From: Leptospira stimsonii
Lineage (GTDB): Bacteria > Spirochaetota > Leptospiria > Leptospirales > Leptospiraceae
Direction of reading: 5' to 3'
Assembly: GCF_003545875.1 (NCBI RefSeq)
Contig: NZ_QHCS01000011.1
Coordinates: 1 to 64,000, forward strand
DNA: 64,000 nucleotides
Under the pieces are notes generated by a model that searched no databases, was not told the DNA's origin, and was given only the letters and a program-made list of their open reading frames with translations. Shown here piece after piece: positions 50,635 through 59,759 of the stretch. The translations under genes and the position numbers were made by a program. Each line of letters begins with the position of its first letter. Positions within the stretch are counted from its first letter, which is position 1.

Positions 50635-51526
50635 GAATATCGAAAGTGTTTTGGATCTCGAGTTGTTCGAAGCGGTTTGTGCGGAGGGGAATTTTGCAAA
50701 AGCGGCGAGAAGAACCGGGGCTTCGCTTCCAACGATTAGTAAAAGAATCTCGAGACTGGAAAGAGCGCTCAAGGTCACACTCTTTGAAAGAACGACAAGA
50801 ACGATTCGACTCACGGAAGCAGGGAATCGATTCAGACTTCGAAACGAGAAAATTCTTTCCGAACTTCGAACGGCGGAAAAGGAAGCCGCTTTCGAAAAAG
50901 AACTCAAGGGAAAAATAAGAATCACCGCGCCCGCTCCGTTTGCGACTCGAGTCTTACCGAACATGATCGCGAACTTTCAAAATCAACACCCGGAGATCCA
51001 ATTGGAAGTGATATTCGGAAACGAAAAATTCAATTTGATCGAGGATCGTTTCGATCTGGGAATTCGAATCATGAAACCGATTCGGGGAGAACGCTGTAAA
51101 ATTCTTTTACCCAATCGGATCGTCGCAGTCGCCTCTCCGAGCTATCTAGAAAAAGTAGGAACTCCATCCCGTCTTTCCGATTTGGAAAATCATTCCATCC
51201 TTTTTGTCGACGAACAAGCCAATGTAAGAATTCCCGAGTTGAAAAAAAAGATCTCCGAAATATCGGGAGAAAGATGCGTCCGATCCAACAACGGATCCTT
51301 CCTCGTGGAATACGTCGCACGGGGAGGATCCGGAATTCTTTTTCGATCTTTTTGGGACGTAGAAGAACAAATCGAAACTGGAAAACTAAAGAGGATCTTT
51401 ACAAATCTCCATTGGAAGGCCGAAACATCGGTTTGTCTTTTATTTCCTTCCGGAGAAAAAGCTCCGAAACGAATTCTTCGCTTCTCCGAATTTCTGGAAT
51501 CTCAGTTTCGTTCCGAGACTTTTTAA
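50633..51526 (+). CDS. LysR-family transcriptional regulator
   Basis: A 297-residue LysR regulator. The N-terminal helix-turn-helix is LELFEAVCAEGNFAKAARRTGASLPTISKRISRLERAL, ending FERTTRTIRLTEAG; the effector domain runs from about 90 (IRITAPAPFATRVLPNMIANF) to the end. The frame opens at 50519, inside the divergent oxidoreductase gene; the ATG at 50633 gives the standard 297-residue length. The inverted repeat covers the start. The regulator likely controls the divergent oxidoreductase. The effector is unknown. Confidence 0.9.
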   Translation: MNIESVLDLELFEAVCAEGNFAKAARRTGASLPTISKRISRLERALKVTLFERTTRTIRLTEAGNRFRLRNEKILSELRTAEKEAAFEKELKGKIRITAPAPFATRVLPNMIANFQNQHPEIQLEVIFGNEKFNLIEDRFDLGIRIMKPIRGERCKILLPNRIVAVASPSYLEKVGTPSRLSDLENHSILFVDEQANVRIPELKKKISEISGERCVRSNNGSFLVEYVARGGSGILFRSFWDVEEQIETGKLKRIFTNLHWKAETSVCLLFPSGEKAPKRILRFSEFLESQFRSETF

Positions 51527-51528
51527 GG

Positions 51529-52149
51529 CTATTGTGGAAGAAATCTTGATAAAACGGATTCCGGCAATAAAGAAGCCGCCGCGAAAATTCCGAAAATCAA
51601 CGCGAGAATTGCAAGACCCAAGGCGGGAAAAAAACCAAGCGGCTCGCTTCCTCTTTCGATCAAATAGATCGGAGTATCCAGAACATAACCCATGTCCTTA
51701 TAAATTTTTTCGGATTCGCTATCCAAGGACGTATCGTTGAACCTTCCCTCGATCGCGAATTCGGGAGAAGAAAAATAGGTCCCGTTATCCAATTCTTCCT
51801 GAGTCACGTCGCTGTCTTTCACGATCACCTTCACGTGTTTTGATCCGGCTTGATCGAGAGTGGCGACGGGATACGTAATGTGTTGGAGTCGGTCTTTTTT
51901 TGTGGAGATAACGTAGTTATTGGCGGGAACCACACCGTCTTTGATCTTGATATATCTCGGAATCTGATCCACGGGTGTGGAAACGAATTCCACAAAAGTA
52001 AATTCCGTTTTATGATCCTTTGCGGAATGAAACTTCATATCCGGAACGGCAATTCCGAAAATGACGAAGGCGCTCAGACCGACGCCGCCAATTCGATATA
52101 GAATCGAAAATCGATTTAAAAATTGAACCACCTTCAGCGCAAGATTCAT
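51529..52149 (-). CDS. Two-TM periplasmic-loop protein, unknown
   Basis: A 206-residue protein, not recognised. One helix lies at about 20-38 (YRIGGVGLSAFVIFGIAV) and a second at about 172-194 (LGFFPALGLAILALIFGIFAAASL), with about 130 hydrophilic residues between them (for example VEFVSTPVDQIPRYIKIKDGV) forming a periplasmic or cytoplasmic loop. A strong TAGGAG precedes the ATG by 7 bases. It converges with the LysR gene (3 bases apart), and its C-terminus is short. It may be an accessory membrane protein; no homolog is recognised from memory. Confidence 0.6.
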   Translation of the reverse strand: MNLALKVVQFLNRFSILYRIGGVGLSAFVIFGIAVPDMKFHSAKDHKTEFTFVEFVSTPVDQIPRYIKIKDGVVPANNYVISTKKDRLQHITYPVATLDQAGSKHVKVIVKDSDVTQEELDNGTYFSSPEFAIEGRFNDTSLDSESEKIYKDMGYVLDTPIYLIERGSEPLGFFPALGLAILALIFGIFAAASLLPESVLSRFLPQ

Positions 52150-52326
52150 TCTATTCTCCTAATATTGTTGAATGATTTTGCAAAGGATATCGAAATCTCG
52201 AAATCCAGTCGAATTCTTTTTAAACCGAAATTCAAGTCCCTTAAAATAAAAAAGAATCGAGACTTACAGAAGACCCGATTCTGATTCTAAACGTATTCGA
52301 AAGAGATTCCCAAAGAGACGATTTGA

Positions 52327-52974
52327 TTAAACGGCGATTCCTTCAAAAAAAGTAAGGATATTGGAATCTTCGTTCTCTAAATGGTCTAACGCTTGTTCGA
52401 TGACGGACTCGAGATAATAGGCGTAATTCTTATAACCTTTGAGAAACGTTTTCGTCTCTTCGACACGATCCCCAGGAAGTTTATCCTGAACGATCAACTG
52501 GAAAAGAGCGAGAATCCCGAATGCGGATTTGAGAGGATCCGGCGTCGCGGCGATTTTTAAAATCTCGTCCGCGTCTACTTCCTTAAAGGAAGGAAGCAAG
52601 TCCGTGATTAGTTCCAAGGCTCCGATCGGAATCTGACGGTCCAATGACTTTACGTAATTGATGATGGCACGATAGGCGCGACTATCTCCGACCCTGGATA
52701 GAATCTGAACCACTCCGGAAAGAAGCCTCTTATGATAACCCCAGGAAAGTCTTCCGGAATCCGCATCCCTCATCACCTGGTACAAAAAACTCCACACAAA
52801 CTTATCGTTTTCGATCGCCTTATCCGCGAGCTCGGTAAGCCATTCGTCGAACGCCGGGTTTTCCATTTCTTTAGAAAGAAACTCTTCCAATTCGGTTGGA
52901 TTTCTTGTTTCAGGCATGTGGCTCTTTTTGCGCATAGGCTCACGATTATCCACTAGAGAAGATTCCTTTTCCAT
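52327..52974 (-). CDS. Helical hypothetical protein
   Basis: A 215-residue soluble protein made of helices with HEAT/ARM-like repetition (YHKRLLSGVVQILSRVGDSRAY, RAIINYVKSLDRQIPIGALELITDLLPSF, PLKSAFGILALFQLIV). No catalytic motif. It may be a protein-protein scaffold. Several in-frame starts exist (52974, about 52935 and 52917); the first has AAGAAAAAG upstream and is used here, the others remain possible. A single gene with noncoding gaps on both sides. Confidence 0.6.
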   Translation of the reverse strand: MEKESSLVDNREPMRKKSHMPETRNPTELEEFLSKEMENPAFDEWLTELADKAIENDKFVWSFLYQVMRDADSGRLSWGYHKRLLSGVVQILSRVGDSRAYRAIINYVKSLDRQIPIGALELITDLLPSFKEVDADEILKIAATPDPLKSAFGILALFQLIVQDKLPGDRVEETKTFLKGYKNYAYYLESVIEQALDHLENEDSNILTFFEGIAV

Positions 52975-53175
52975 TCTTTTTCTTGGAAAATAGACGGATT
53001 ATATAAAAAAACTAAAACAGAAATTAGGAGAGAATTTCGGTTTCCGTTCAGGCAAACCGAATTGGAAAAAAAATTTGAATTCTAATACATTCTTAACATC
53101 TCTTTGCAATCGCTAACGCGAAAATGAAACAAGACCCTTGCAATTCTTCTCGGATCTTGCAATCTAATTAGTAAG

Positions 53176-53784
53176 ATGAAACCGAACACAAAGAGGATTT
53201 CTTTTACGATTCTTCTTCTCGCTTCTCTCGAAGAACCCTTGTTCTCCGAAGGATACGAAAGCCGATTCGTTTATTTTGAAGAATCTTCGGAAGAAACCAA
53301 AGCTCAAAAACAAAAGACGGAGAATTCGATTCGTAAAGAAACGAAAGCTACCTCAAAAATTCAGTATTCCGTGGAACAAAAAGAAGAGAAGGCATTTTCT
53401 TCGGAAGAAAACTTCGCAAAATCCGAGATCCTAAAAATCGAGGAAGAATGGAACCGGTATTCTCCGGAGAATCTGAAACAACTCGCGACAAAGCTAAGCA
53501 CGTTAGGCGCAATCAAGCAGAAATTTCGAGATCACAAAACCGCAATCCGTTTCTACGATCAATCGTTGTCGATCCAAGATCGACTGGGAGAAAAAAAAAG
53601 TAAAGAATATGCTCTTACGTTGTATTTGAAATCGATCGCGGAATTTAGAATCGGAAAGACATGTCAGGCGGTGGTCAGTATCCAGTCCGTAATCGAGATC
53701 TATCGTTTTTTGGGGGATATGGATTCCGCGATCCAGGCGGAAGATTCTTTGAAAAAATATTCCGGTTTCTGCTTGGAAAAATAA
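53176..53784 (+). CDS. Exported TPR-like protein
   Basis: A 202-residue protein. The N-terminus (KRISFTILLLASLEEPLFS) is a weak signal peptide. Residues 40-80 are a charged Glu/Lys-rich linker, and 90-195 hold tetratricopeptide-like helices (LKQLATKLSTLGAIKQKFRDHKTAIRFYDQSLSIQDRLGEKK, YALTLYLKSIAEFRIGKTCQAVVSIQSVIEIYRFLGD). Three TTGCAAT heptamers lie in the 75 bases before the start. Function unknown. The next small gene begins 41 bases downstream. Confidence 0.6.
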   Translation: MKPNTKRISFTILLLASLEEPLFSEGYESRFVYFEESSEETKAQKQKTENSIRKETKATSKIQYSVEQKEEKAFSSEENFAKSEILKIEEEWNRYSPENLKQLATKLSTLGAIKQKFRDHKTAIRFYDQSLSIQDRLGEKKSKEYALTLYLKSIAEFRIGKTCQAVVSIQSVIEIYRFLGDMDSAIQAEDSLKKYSGFCLEK

Positions 53785-53825
53785 AAACGTTTTGACACGA
53801 GGCGAGTTGCGCTCGAAAGGTAGGG

Positions 53826-54062
53826 ATGGCTCGCTTCGTTATGAATCCCCTCTCCACACAAATCTTTCAGGATATCTATCACGCTTCTCAATCAGGAAGA
53901 ATGATCACAATGGGGGATCTGGAAGTAAACACTGCAAAATCCGCACATCAATTGAGACCTCATTTGGAAGATCTCAAAGAATCCAGCCTCGTCGTCGAAC
54001 ATCCGGAAGGTTTTGAAATCGCGCCCTCCGGAAATCATTACTATCAAAGTCGCTGGGGTTAA
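53826..54062 (+). CDS. Small winged-helix-like protein
   Basis: A 78-residue protein with the outline of a winged helix-turn-helix (NPLSTQIFQDIYHASQSGRMITMGDLEVNTAKSAHQLRPHLEDLKESSLVVEHPEGFEIAPSGNHYY): helices to the middle, then a two-strand wing. AAAGG and AGGG precede the ATG. It may be a small DNA-binding regulator. No partner toxin or operator is seen beside it. It lies 41 bases after the TPR-like gene and a hairpin follows its stop, so the two may form one unit. Confidence 0.6.
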   Translation: MARFVMNPLSTQIFQDIYHASQSGRMITMGDLEVNTAKSAHQLRPHLEDLKESSLVVEHPEGFEIAPSGNHYYQSRWG

Positions 54063-54063
54063 G

Positions 54064-54091
54064 TGCGATCGCTCCGAAAACAGGGATCGCA
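54064..54091 (+). terminator. Probable terminator after the small winged-helix gene
   Basis: TGCGATC and GATCGCA form a 7-bp stem with a 14-base loop one base after the stop, followed by an AT-rich run TTAAATTATATTTT. The rest of the gap 54063-54401 (339 bases) shows no gene. Confidence 0.6.
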
Positions 54092-54401
54092 TTAAATTAT
54101 ATTTTACTAATTTATATTTTTTGAAACTATTTCACTCCAAAGAATTCCGGTTCTTATCTTAAGCAAAAAAGATTCAAGTTGAAATTTCCTTCCTGAACCC
54201 AAAAATCCTGCACTTTCTATTTTCGAAGAGGAAATGAAGGAAAACTTTCAGACAACGTGCGTTCCACAATCGGGATCGATTCGTTTCTCCGGGCAAAAAA
54301 CCGCCTTAAAAGTGGAAGGAATTCACCTGTTTATTTTTGTTCCTTGCTATTTATAGAATATCTCGCGGCAGAGAAACCGCGTCTCAAGACTCGAGCTTTT
54401 T

Positions 54402-55289
54402 TTATTCCGGCTTACTTCGGTTTAAAAGAAAAACGGCGAGAACCGCAAATGAGCCTCCGACTATAGTCGTGTAACTCGGAATTTCGCCCAAGAAGATCCA
54501 ACTCCCCAGAAGCGCCGTAACCGGAACGAGAAAGATAAAAGAACTCGCAACCCTAGAACCCAACTTCGAAGAGGCAAAAAAATAAACGGTTGTTCCGAAC
54601 GTAGTCGATATCACGGCAAGATAAAGAATTTGAATCCAAAATCCGGGGTTTGCCGAAAGTGCCTTTGTAACTCCGTAGGGAATTGCGAGAAAAAAATCAA
54701 GAACCGTTCCGATCGAAAATACATAAAAGCTATAGACTAAAGGAGAAATGGTCTGACCCGTGCTATGACTATTCATACTCAGGAACGCCCAGCTAAACGC
54801 GCAAAGAAGAAAGAAAATATTTCCCGATTGAAACAGAGAATTCCAATTCAAATTCCAAATCTGAAGAAGGATACAACCGCCCACAAGTCCAAGAACCAGA
54901 CCGACCGCTTCCCTACCCGCCGGCAATTTTCTTTGAAACGAATGAACGAGAACGTAAGTAAAAATTGGATTCATCGTAGTCACGAGCACTCCGCCCGCTC
55001 CTGCCAGCCCGTTATTCAGTCCCAGAAAAAAGAACTGGTTGTAGACCGTATAGAGGATTCCACCGATGCCCACTTGTAAAAAAATTCGATAACTCGGTAA
55101 ACGAAAGGATTCCTTTCTCCAGAGAACGACGGGAAACAAGGAAACCGCGGTGGCTAAGAATCTCCAGAAAATAATTACGTTCGGATGTTGATCGGCAACG
55201 ATTAATTTCGCGGAAGGCCAAGCGAAACCCCAAGAAACCATGGAGATCACCAATAAGAAATAGAATTTTGTGCTAGCGGCGGATTGCAT
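54402..55289 (-). CDS. EamA/DMT-family transporter
   Basis: A 295-residue inner-membrane protein with ten predicted helices in two repeats of five, the drug/metabolite exporter pattern. Family signs are VSWGFAWPSAKLIV in helix 1, FWRFLATAVSLFPVVLW, and LVTTMNPIFTYVLVHS; the second repeat has LVPVTALLGSWIFLGEIPSY. AGGGG lies upstream of the ATG. The substrate is unknown; the family includes amino-acid and nucleotide-sugar exporters. Single gene between two gaps. Confidence 0.88.
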   Translation of the reverse strand: MQSAASTKFYFLLVISMVSWGFAWPSAKLIVADQHPNVIIFWRFLATAVSLFPVVLWRKESFRLPSYRIFLQVGIGGILYTVYNQFFFLGLNNGLAGAGGVLVTTMNPIFTYVLVHSFQRKLPAGREAVGLVLGLVGGCILLQIWNLNWNSLFQSGNIFFLLCAFSWAFLSMNSHSTGQTISPLVYSFYVFSIGTVLDFFLAIPYGVTKALSANPGFWIQILYLAVISTTFGTTVYFFASSKLGSRVASSFIFLVPVTALLGSWIFLGEIPSYTTIVGGSFAVLAVFLLNRSKPE

Positions 55290-55418
55290 AAAGGAGTAGC
55301 CCCTTTTACCAATCTCGGAAATTGAAAATCAGATACAATCCTAACTTCTGTATTCTTCTATTTAACGAAAACGAGCTTCCGATTCAAGAAGATCGTTTTC
55401 GTTACATGAAAAGTTGAA

Positions 55419-56432
55419 TCAGCCTTTGTTTCGATTTCGATATTCTTTAACGAGCTCGGGTAACTTCGACATGGAAGAATGAATTCGATGCATCTCTAAC
55501 GCGGGTTTGGCGGGAATTCCGAAATACGCTACTTTTTCGGTGCTGTCTTCGGTGAGTCCGGACATTCCCATCAGAATCGAACCCTTCCTCATAGTGATTC
55601 CCTCCGCGACAGCGGCTTGTCCGCCCATGATGACTCCGTCTTCCAGTGTGACGGAACCGGCAAGAACGGTCCCGCCGGCTATATACACGTAGTTTCCAAC
55701 TCTACAGTTGTGAGCGATATGAACATGATCGTCGAATTTTGTGTGGTTCCCGACCGAAGTTGTTTCAATCGTCGCGCGATCTACGGTGCAACAAGCACCC
55801 ATCTCGACGTAATCTCCGATAACGGAAATTCCAATTTGAGGAACCTTATAACGAACGCCGGCCTTATCATAAAAACCGAAACCGTCAGCGCCGATCACGG
55901 TATTCGGATGAATTAGATTGTGTTTTCCTAATATACAATTGTAGGCGACGATCACTCCCGATTTAAGAATCGTTCCCTCGCCGATCTTCACGCCGCTTTC
56001 GATCACAACGTTGGGAAAAATTTGACATCCATCTCCGATCTCTACGTTTTCTTGAATCACCGCAAAATCCATGATCGTAACGTTCTTCCCGATCTTTGCG
56101 CTTGGATGAATACTTGCCTTCTCGGAAATCGAAGATGCAAACTTCGGTTTTTTCTCATAAAGAGAAAGTAACTCGATAAATTTTAATCTCGCTTCTCCTT
56201 CGGGGACAATCAAGGCGGAAGGAAATTCCGAGGCTAATGGGGCAATCGTCAACGCCATCTGAACTTGCTTTGCTTTTGAGTTCGAGCTGAGATATTTCTT
56301 CGCTTCGAAATAATAAATTTTATCCGCTTGAACAGGAGAATGATTTTCGATATCGCCGACGCCGATGATTTCCTGCTCGCCGTTTCCTTTTAATTCCAAC
56401 CCGAGGGTTTTCGCTAAATCTTTGGCTTTCAT
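55419..56432 (-). CDS. lpxD: UDP-3-O-acylglucosamine N-acyltransferase
   Basis: Third step of lipid A synthesis: transfer of a hydroxyacyl chain from acyl carrier protein to the sugar amine. The 337-residue protein has an N-terminal uridine-binding domain (MKAKDLAKTLGLELKGNGEQEIIGVGDIENH) and, from about 100, a left-handed beta-helix of hexapeptide repeats (IHPSAKIGKNVTIMDFAVI, VGNYVYIAGGTVLAGSV, GVIMGGQAAVAEGI) with the catalytic His in HVHIAHNCRVG. The frame begins at a TTG (56456); the ATG at 56432 fits the family start. No lpxA, fabZ or lpxB gene is adjacent, unlike in many Gram-negatives. Confidence 0.92.
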   Translation of the reverse strand: MKAKDLAKTLGLELKGNGEQEIIGVGDIENHSPVQADKIYYFEAKKYLSSNSKAKQVQMALTIAPLASEFPSALIVPEGEARLKFIELLSLYEKKPKFASSISEKASIHPSAKIGKNVTIMDFAVIQENVEIGDGCQIFPNVVIESGVKIGEGTILKSGVIVAYNCILGKHNLIHPNTVIGADGFGFYDKAGVRYKVPQIGISVIGDYVEMGACCTVDRATIETTSVGNHTKFDDHVHIAHNCRVGNYVYIAGGTVLAGSVTLEDGVIMGGQAAVAEGITMRKGSILMGMSGLTEDSTEKVAYFGIPAKPALEMHRIHSSMSKLPELVKEYRNRNKG

Positions 56433-56765
56433 GATAATCAAATTTTTATAATCCAAAAAAAGGACTCAACTCGTTTTTTTCGATTTATCAATTTGATAGA
56501 AGTAGATTCGATATTATAGAAAAATAAAAGAGTTTCCACTTACTCAAAGAATGCTTTTATAAAATGATACCTCACTCATTTTTTACAAACCGGACAGTGT
56601 TCACTATTGCAAAACATAGAGCTTGAAAAGAAAAATAAGACCTCTCTTTTCAAAATAGGTTCTCTTTCTTTTACAAAAATAGAGTAATATTTTTTACCAT
56701 TCCGATTGAGATAGCGTAAGAATCCTTCCGCATCCGATAAAAAAATGCGAAAGGATCCTGAATTT
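56433..56765. other. AT-rich gap between lpxD and leuD
   Basis: A 333-base gap. It carries a long imperfect hairpin at 56720-56758 (see its own entry), many short A and T runs and no credible gene. Confidence 0.4.
56720..56758 (-). terminator. Hairpin downstream of leuD
   Basis: Arms of 14 bases at 56720-56733 and 56745-56758 pair with two G-U wobbles on the minus-strand RNA, eight bases after the leuD stop. There is no T-run on that strand beyond the stem, so it may end transcription weakly or protect the 3' end. Confidence 0.5.
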
Positions 56766-57359
56766 CTAAAAGAGAGACGATTCAAATTCTTCAATTTTTG
56801 GTAAGAATTTCATCGTAAGATCGATGTCGTCCCAGCCATTTTTAATTCTTTCCGTTAAAGATTCAGAAAGTTTAAAGTTATATTTTTTTACTCCGGCAAC
56901 GAGGACTAACGTTTCTAAATCGACCTCAACTTCCCCATCTTCGTTTTCCTCTACGTAAGCCAAGATCTCTTCCACTTCCTTAAGGGACAATTTGATCAAG
57001 GCGATTCCATTCTTAGCGCAATTTCCGAAGAATATATCCGCAAAAGACGGTGCGATGATCGCACGAAATCCAAAATCGGATAAGGCCCAAGGCGCGTGTT
57101 CTCTGCTGGATCCGCACCCAAAATTCTCACCCGAGATCAAAACGGAAGCGTTCCGGTATCTCTTTTCATTGAATACGAAAGCGGGATTTTCCTTCTCTCC
57201 TTCTTCGTCCAAGTATCTCCAGTTGTGAAAGAGATGTTTGCCGAATCCAGTACGTTCTACCTTCTTCATAAATTGTTTTGGTAGAATCTGATCCGTATCG
57301 ATATCTTTTCTATAAAGCGGAACCGCAATTCCTTTGTGTCGTTTCCATGAATGACTCAT
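56766..57359 (-). CDS. leuD: 3-isopropylmalate dehydratase, small subunit
   Basis: Small subunit of isopropylmalate isomerase (leucine biosynthesis). The 197-residue protein shows KGIAVPLYRKDIDTDQILPKQF, the loop ILISGENFGCGSSREHAPWAL with the GSSRE signature, then FGFRAIIAPSFADIFFGNCAKNGI. ATGA overlap with the leuC stop and a GGAGG within leuC's end show coupling. It follows leuC in the same operon. Confidence 0.95.
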   Translation of the reverse strand: MSHSWKRHKGIAVPLYRKDIDTDQILPKQFMKKVERTGFGKHLFHNWRYLDEEGEKENPAFVFNEKRYRNASVLISGENFGCGSSREHAPWALSDFGFRAIIAPSFADIFFGNCAKNGIALIKLSLKEVEEILAYVEENEDGEVEVDLETLVLVAGVKKYNFKLSESLTERIKNGWDDIDLTMKFLPKIEEFESSLF

Positions 57360-58768
57360 CTTTTTTCCTCCGTTAATTCTGAGATAGTTCCGAATCTACC
57401 CAAGATAGCCGCGACGACGGCGCTTTCAGGACTGACGAGGTGGGTTCTTCCGCCTCTTCCTTGCCTTCCTTCAAAATTTCGATTGGAAGTGGAAGCGGAC
57501 CGTTCTCCCGGTTTCAGAAAATCGTCATTCATACCGAGACACATAGAACAACCCGGTAATCTCCATTCAAAGCCTGCGTCCATAAGAATACGATCCAACC
57601 CTTCCGCTTCCGCCTGACGTTTTACTCTCCCAGATCCGGGGACTACGATAGCTTGTACGTTAACCGAAACCTTCTTTCCTCGGGCGACCTCAGCGGCCCT
57701 TCTGATGTCTTCAATGCGTGCGTTCGTACAAGATCCGATAAATACTTTATCTACTCCGACGGAACGCATCGATTGTCCCGAATACAAACCCATATATTCC
57801 AAGGATCTGCGCGCGGCCGTCCTGGCTTCCTGATCTGGAAAAGAATCCGGATCGGGAACCGAAGATGTCACCGGGACAACCTGCCCCGGATTGGTTCCCC
57901 AGGTAACCATCGGAGAAACTTCGCTTGCATTCAAGTCAATCGTTTTATCGAAAACCGCGTTTGAATCCGATTTTAAAGTTTTCCAATATTCTATTTTTTT
58001 TATATACTCTGCTCCCTTCGGAGCGTAATCTCTTCCCTTCAAATATTCGAACGTGGTTTCATCCGGCGCAATCATACCGGCTCGAGCCCCGGCCTCGATA
58101 CAAAGATTACAGAGCGTCATCCTCCCTTCCATGGAAAGTCCGCGAACAGCTTCGCCGGAATATTCAATAACGTATCCTTGACCTCCGTTCGTACCGATCT
58201 TTCCGATCAGAAAAAGCGCTACGTCCTTGGCTGTGACATCCGCTGGAAATTTCCCTTCTATACGAACCAATAGATTCTTTGATTTTTTTAAACGAATCGT
58301 CTGCGTAGCCAAGACGTGTTCGATCTCGCTAGTTCCGATACCAAGAGCAAACGCACCGAATGCGCCGTGCGTGGACGTATGCGAATCTCCGCAAGCAATT
58401 ACCGTTCCGGGTAAAGTAAGTCCCATCTCGGGACCGACCACGTGAACGATTCCTTGATCGGGATGATTTATATCCAAAAGCTCGATACCGAAATCCCTGC
58501 AATTTTCGGAAAGAAGTTCCATTTGTTTTTTTGAAATGGGTCCAGCACCGTCCCATTCACGATTTCTCGTAGAAACGTTATGATCCATGATCGCGAGAAT
58601 TTTTTCTCTCTTCCGAACCGTTCTTCCCTTCTCCCTAAGAGCCGTAAATGCCTGCGGCGAAGTGACTTCGTGCAAAAGATGCCTGTCGACGTAAAGAATA
58701 TCCTCCTCCCCGTCTTTTGCGACAACTCTTGCGTCCCAAATTTTATCATACAATGTTTTTCCGGCCAT
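57356..58768 (-). CDS. leuC: 3-isopropylmalate dehydratase, large subunit
   Basis: Large [4Fe-4S] subunit of isopropylmalate isomerase, converting 2-isopropylmalate to 3-isopropylmalate. The 470-residue protein starts MAGKTLYDKIWDARVV and has DRHLLHEVTSPQAF, VIACGDSHTSTHGAFGAFA (one cluster Cys), KVFIGSCTNARIEDIRRAAEV and GCSMCLGMNDD (the other two cluster cysteines). The GGAGG is 7 bases before the ATG at 58768; upstream frame to 58801 is not needed. LeuD overlaps it. The divergent LysR gene lies 97 bases away. Confidence 0.95.
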   Translation of the reverse strand: MAGKTLYDKIWDARVVAKDGEEDILYVDRHLLHEVTSPQAFTALREKGRTVRKREKILAIMDHNVSTRNREWDGAGPISKKQMELLSENCRDFGIELLDINHPDQGIVHVVGPEMGLTLPGTVIACGDSHTSTHGAFGAFALGIGTSEIEHVLATQTIRLKKSKNLLVRIEGKFPADVTAKDVALFLIGKIGTNGGQGYVIEYSGEAVRGLSMEGRMTLCNLCIEAGARAGMIAPDETTFEYLKGRDYAPKGAEYIKKIEYWKTLKSDSNAVFDKTIDLNASEVSPMVTWGTNPGQVVPVTSSVPDPDSFPDQEARTAARRSLEYMGLYSGQSMRSVGVDKVFIGSCTNARIEDIRRAAEVARGKKVSVNVQAIVVPGSGRVKRQAEAEGLDRILMDAGFEWRLPGCSMCLGMNDDFLKPGERSASTSNRNFEGRQGRGGRTHLVSPESAVVAAILGRFGTISELTEEKR

Positions 58769-58785
58769 AACTGCCTCCGATAAAA

Positions 58786-58814
58786 ACGATAGCAGAAACA
58801 AATATATAATGCAA
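58786..58814 (-). promoter_or_regulatory. Promoter of leuCD
   Basis: On the minus strand TTGCAT (58809-58814) and TATCGT (58786-58791) are spaced by 17 bases. The start would be near 58779 with a short leader that carries the GGAGG. Confidence 0.5.
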
Positions 58815-58828
58815 ATAAATAGGATTGA

Positions 58829-58856
58829 TTGACATTATTACTAAAAGTTATACATT
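58829..58856 (+). promoter_or_regulatory. Promoter of the divergent LysR gene
   Basis: TTGACA at 58829-58834, then TACATT at 58851-58856 after 16 bases (or TATACA at 58849 after 14). Either places the start site within a few bases of the ATG at 58866, so the mRNA may be leaderless. Confidence 0.5.
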
Positions 58857-58865
58857 GATTATGGA

Positions 58866-59759
58866 ATGGAATTCAGACAGATAAGATACTTCTTGGAAAT
58901 TCGAGACGCAGGAACATTTCAAAAAGCCGCGTCAAAACTGGGACTGACACAACCGGCGCTTTCACGCCAAATTTTTCTTTTAGAAAAAGAATTAGGCTCT
59001 CTCGTCTTCGAACGAGGCCCGAGGCAAATCAGACTGACTCACGAAGGAGAAATATTCCTGACCTATGCGGTGAGGATGAGAGAATTGTGGGACGAATTAA
59101 GATCCGGAATGAAAGAACCGGGCAAAGAACTCTCCGGAGAATTTTCGATTTCCGCGGGCGGCACCGTCTCTGCGTGGATTCTTCCAGAGATTCTAAAAAA
59201 AATAAAAAAGGATCATCCCGATCTGGTTCTATCGGTAAGAGAAGGAGATTCTTTGGAAACAAAAGAGGCGATTTTATTAAACGAAGTGGATTTGGGTATT
59301 CTTACCGGTCCTGTCGACGAGCACGGACTCATTTCCAGGGGATTTCTTTCGGATAGGATTGTTCCCGTTGCGCCGAAAAACCATCCCGTCTTTCAAAAGA
59401 AAAAACAGACTCTCAAGGACATCAAAGAGGAATCTTTCGTTTTCTTTCATCCAGCATCCGCAATTCGAAAAGCCGTCGAGAAAAAAATACGATCTTTAGG
59501 CAAAGAGTTTCGACCTAAAATCGGAATGGAACTCAGAAGTGTGGAATCGGTAATCAAAAGTGTCGAGGCAGGCCTTGGAATCGGATTTTTATCCGAATAC
59601 AGCCTTTCCTCCAAACTACGAATGATTCCGATCCAAGAACTTATAGCCGAAAGAAAATTCTTTCTTTGTCATAAGAAATCCATTCGGCCGGGTTTGTCCC
59701 AATTGGCGGAAGAATTGGTTCGTGAAAGTCGAGAACGATTCGGTTCCCTTATCGAATAA
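58866..59759 (+). CDS. LysR-family regulator, probably of leuCD
   Basis: A 297-residue LysR protein. Its helix-turn-helix (IRYFLEIRDAGTFQKAASKLGLTQPALSRQIFLLEKEL) is typical, and the effector domain begins near residue 90 (EFSISAGGTVSAWILPEILKKIKK) and ends in LVRESRERFGSLIE. Divergent orientation and a shared 97-base gap with leuCD argue that it controls that operon, as LeuO/IlvY-like regulators do elsewhere. No ribosome binding site precedes the ATG, consistent with a leaderless transcript. The inducer could be an isopropylmalate-like acid; this is inference. Confidence 0.88.
   Translation: MEFRQIRYFLEIRDAGTFQKAASKLGLTQPALSRQIFLLEKELGSLVFERGPRQIRLTHEGEIFLTYAVRMRELWDELRSGMKEPGKELSGEFSISAGGTVSAWILPEILKKIKKDHPDLVLSVREGDSLETKEAILLNEVDLGILTGPVDEHGLISRGFLSDRIVPVAPKNHPVFQKKKQTLKDIKEESFVFFHPASAIRKAVEKKIRSLGKEFRPKIGMELRSVESVIKSVEAGLGIGFLSEYSLSSKLRMIPIQELIAERKFFLCHKKSIRPGLSQLAEELVRESRERFGSLIE

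Noticed and set aside
53826..54062. Antitoxin of a toxin-antitoxin pair
   Set aside because: No candidate toxin gene touches it; the neighbour is an exported TPR-like protein.
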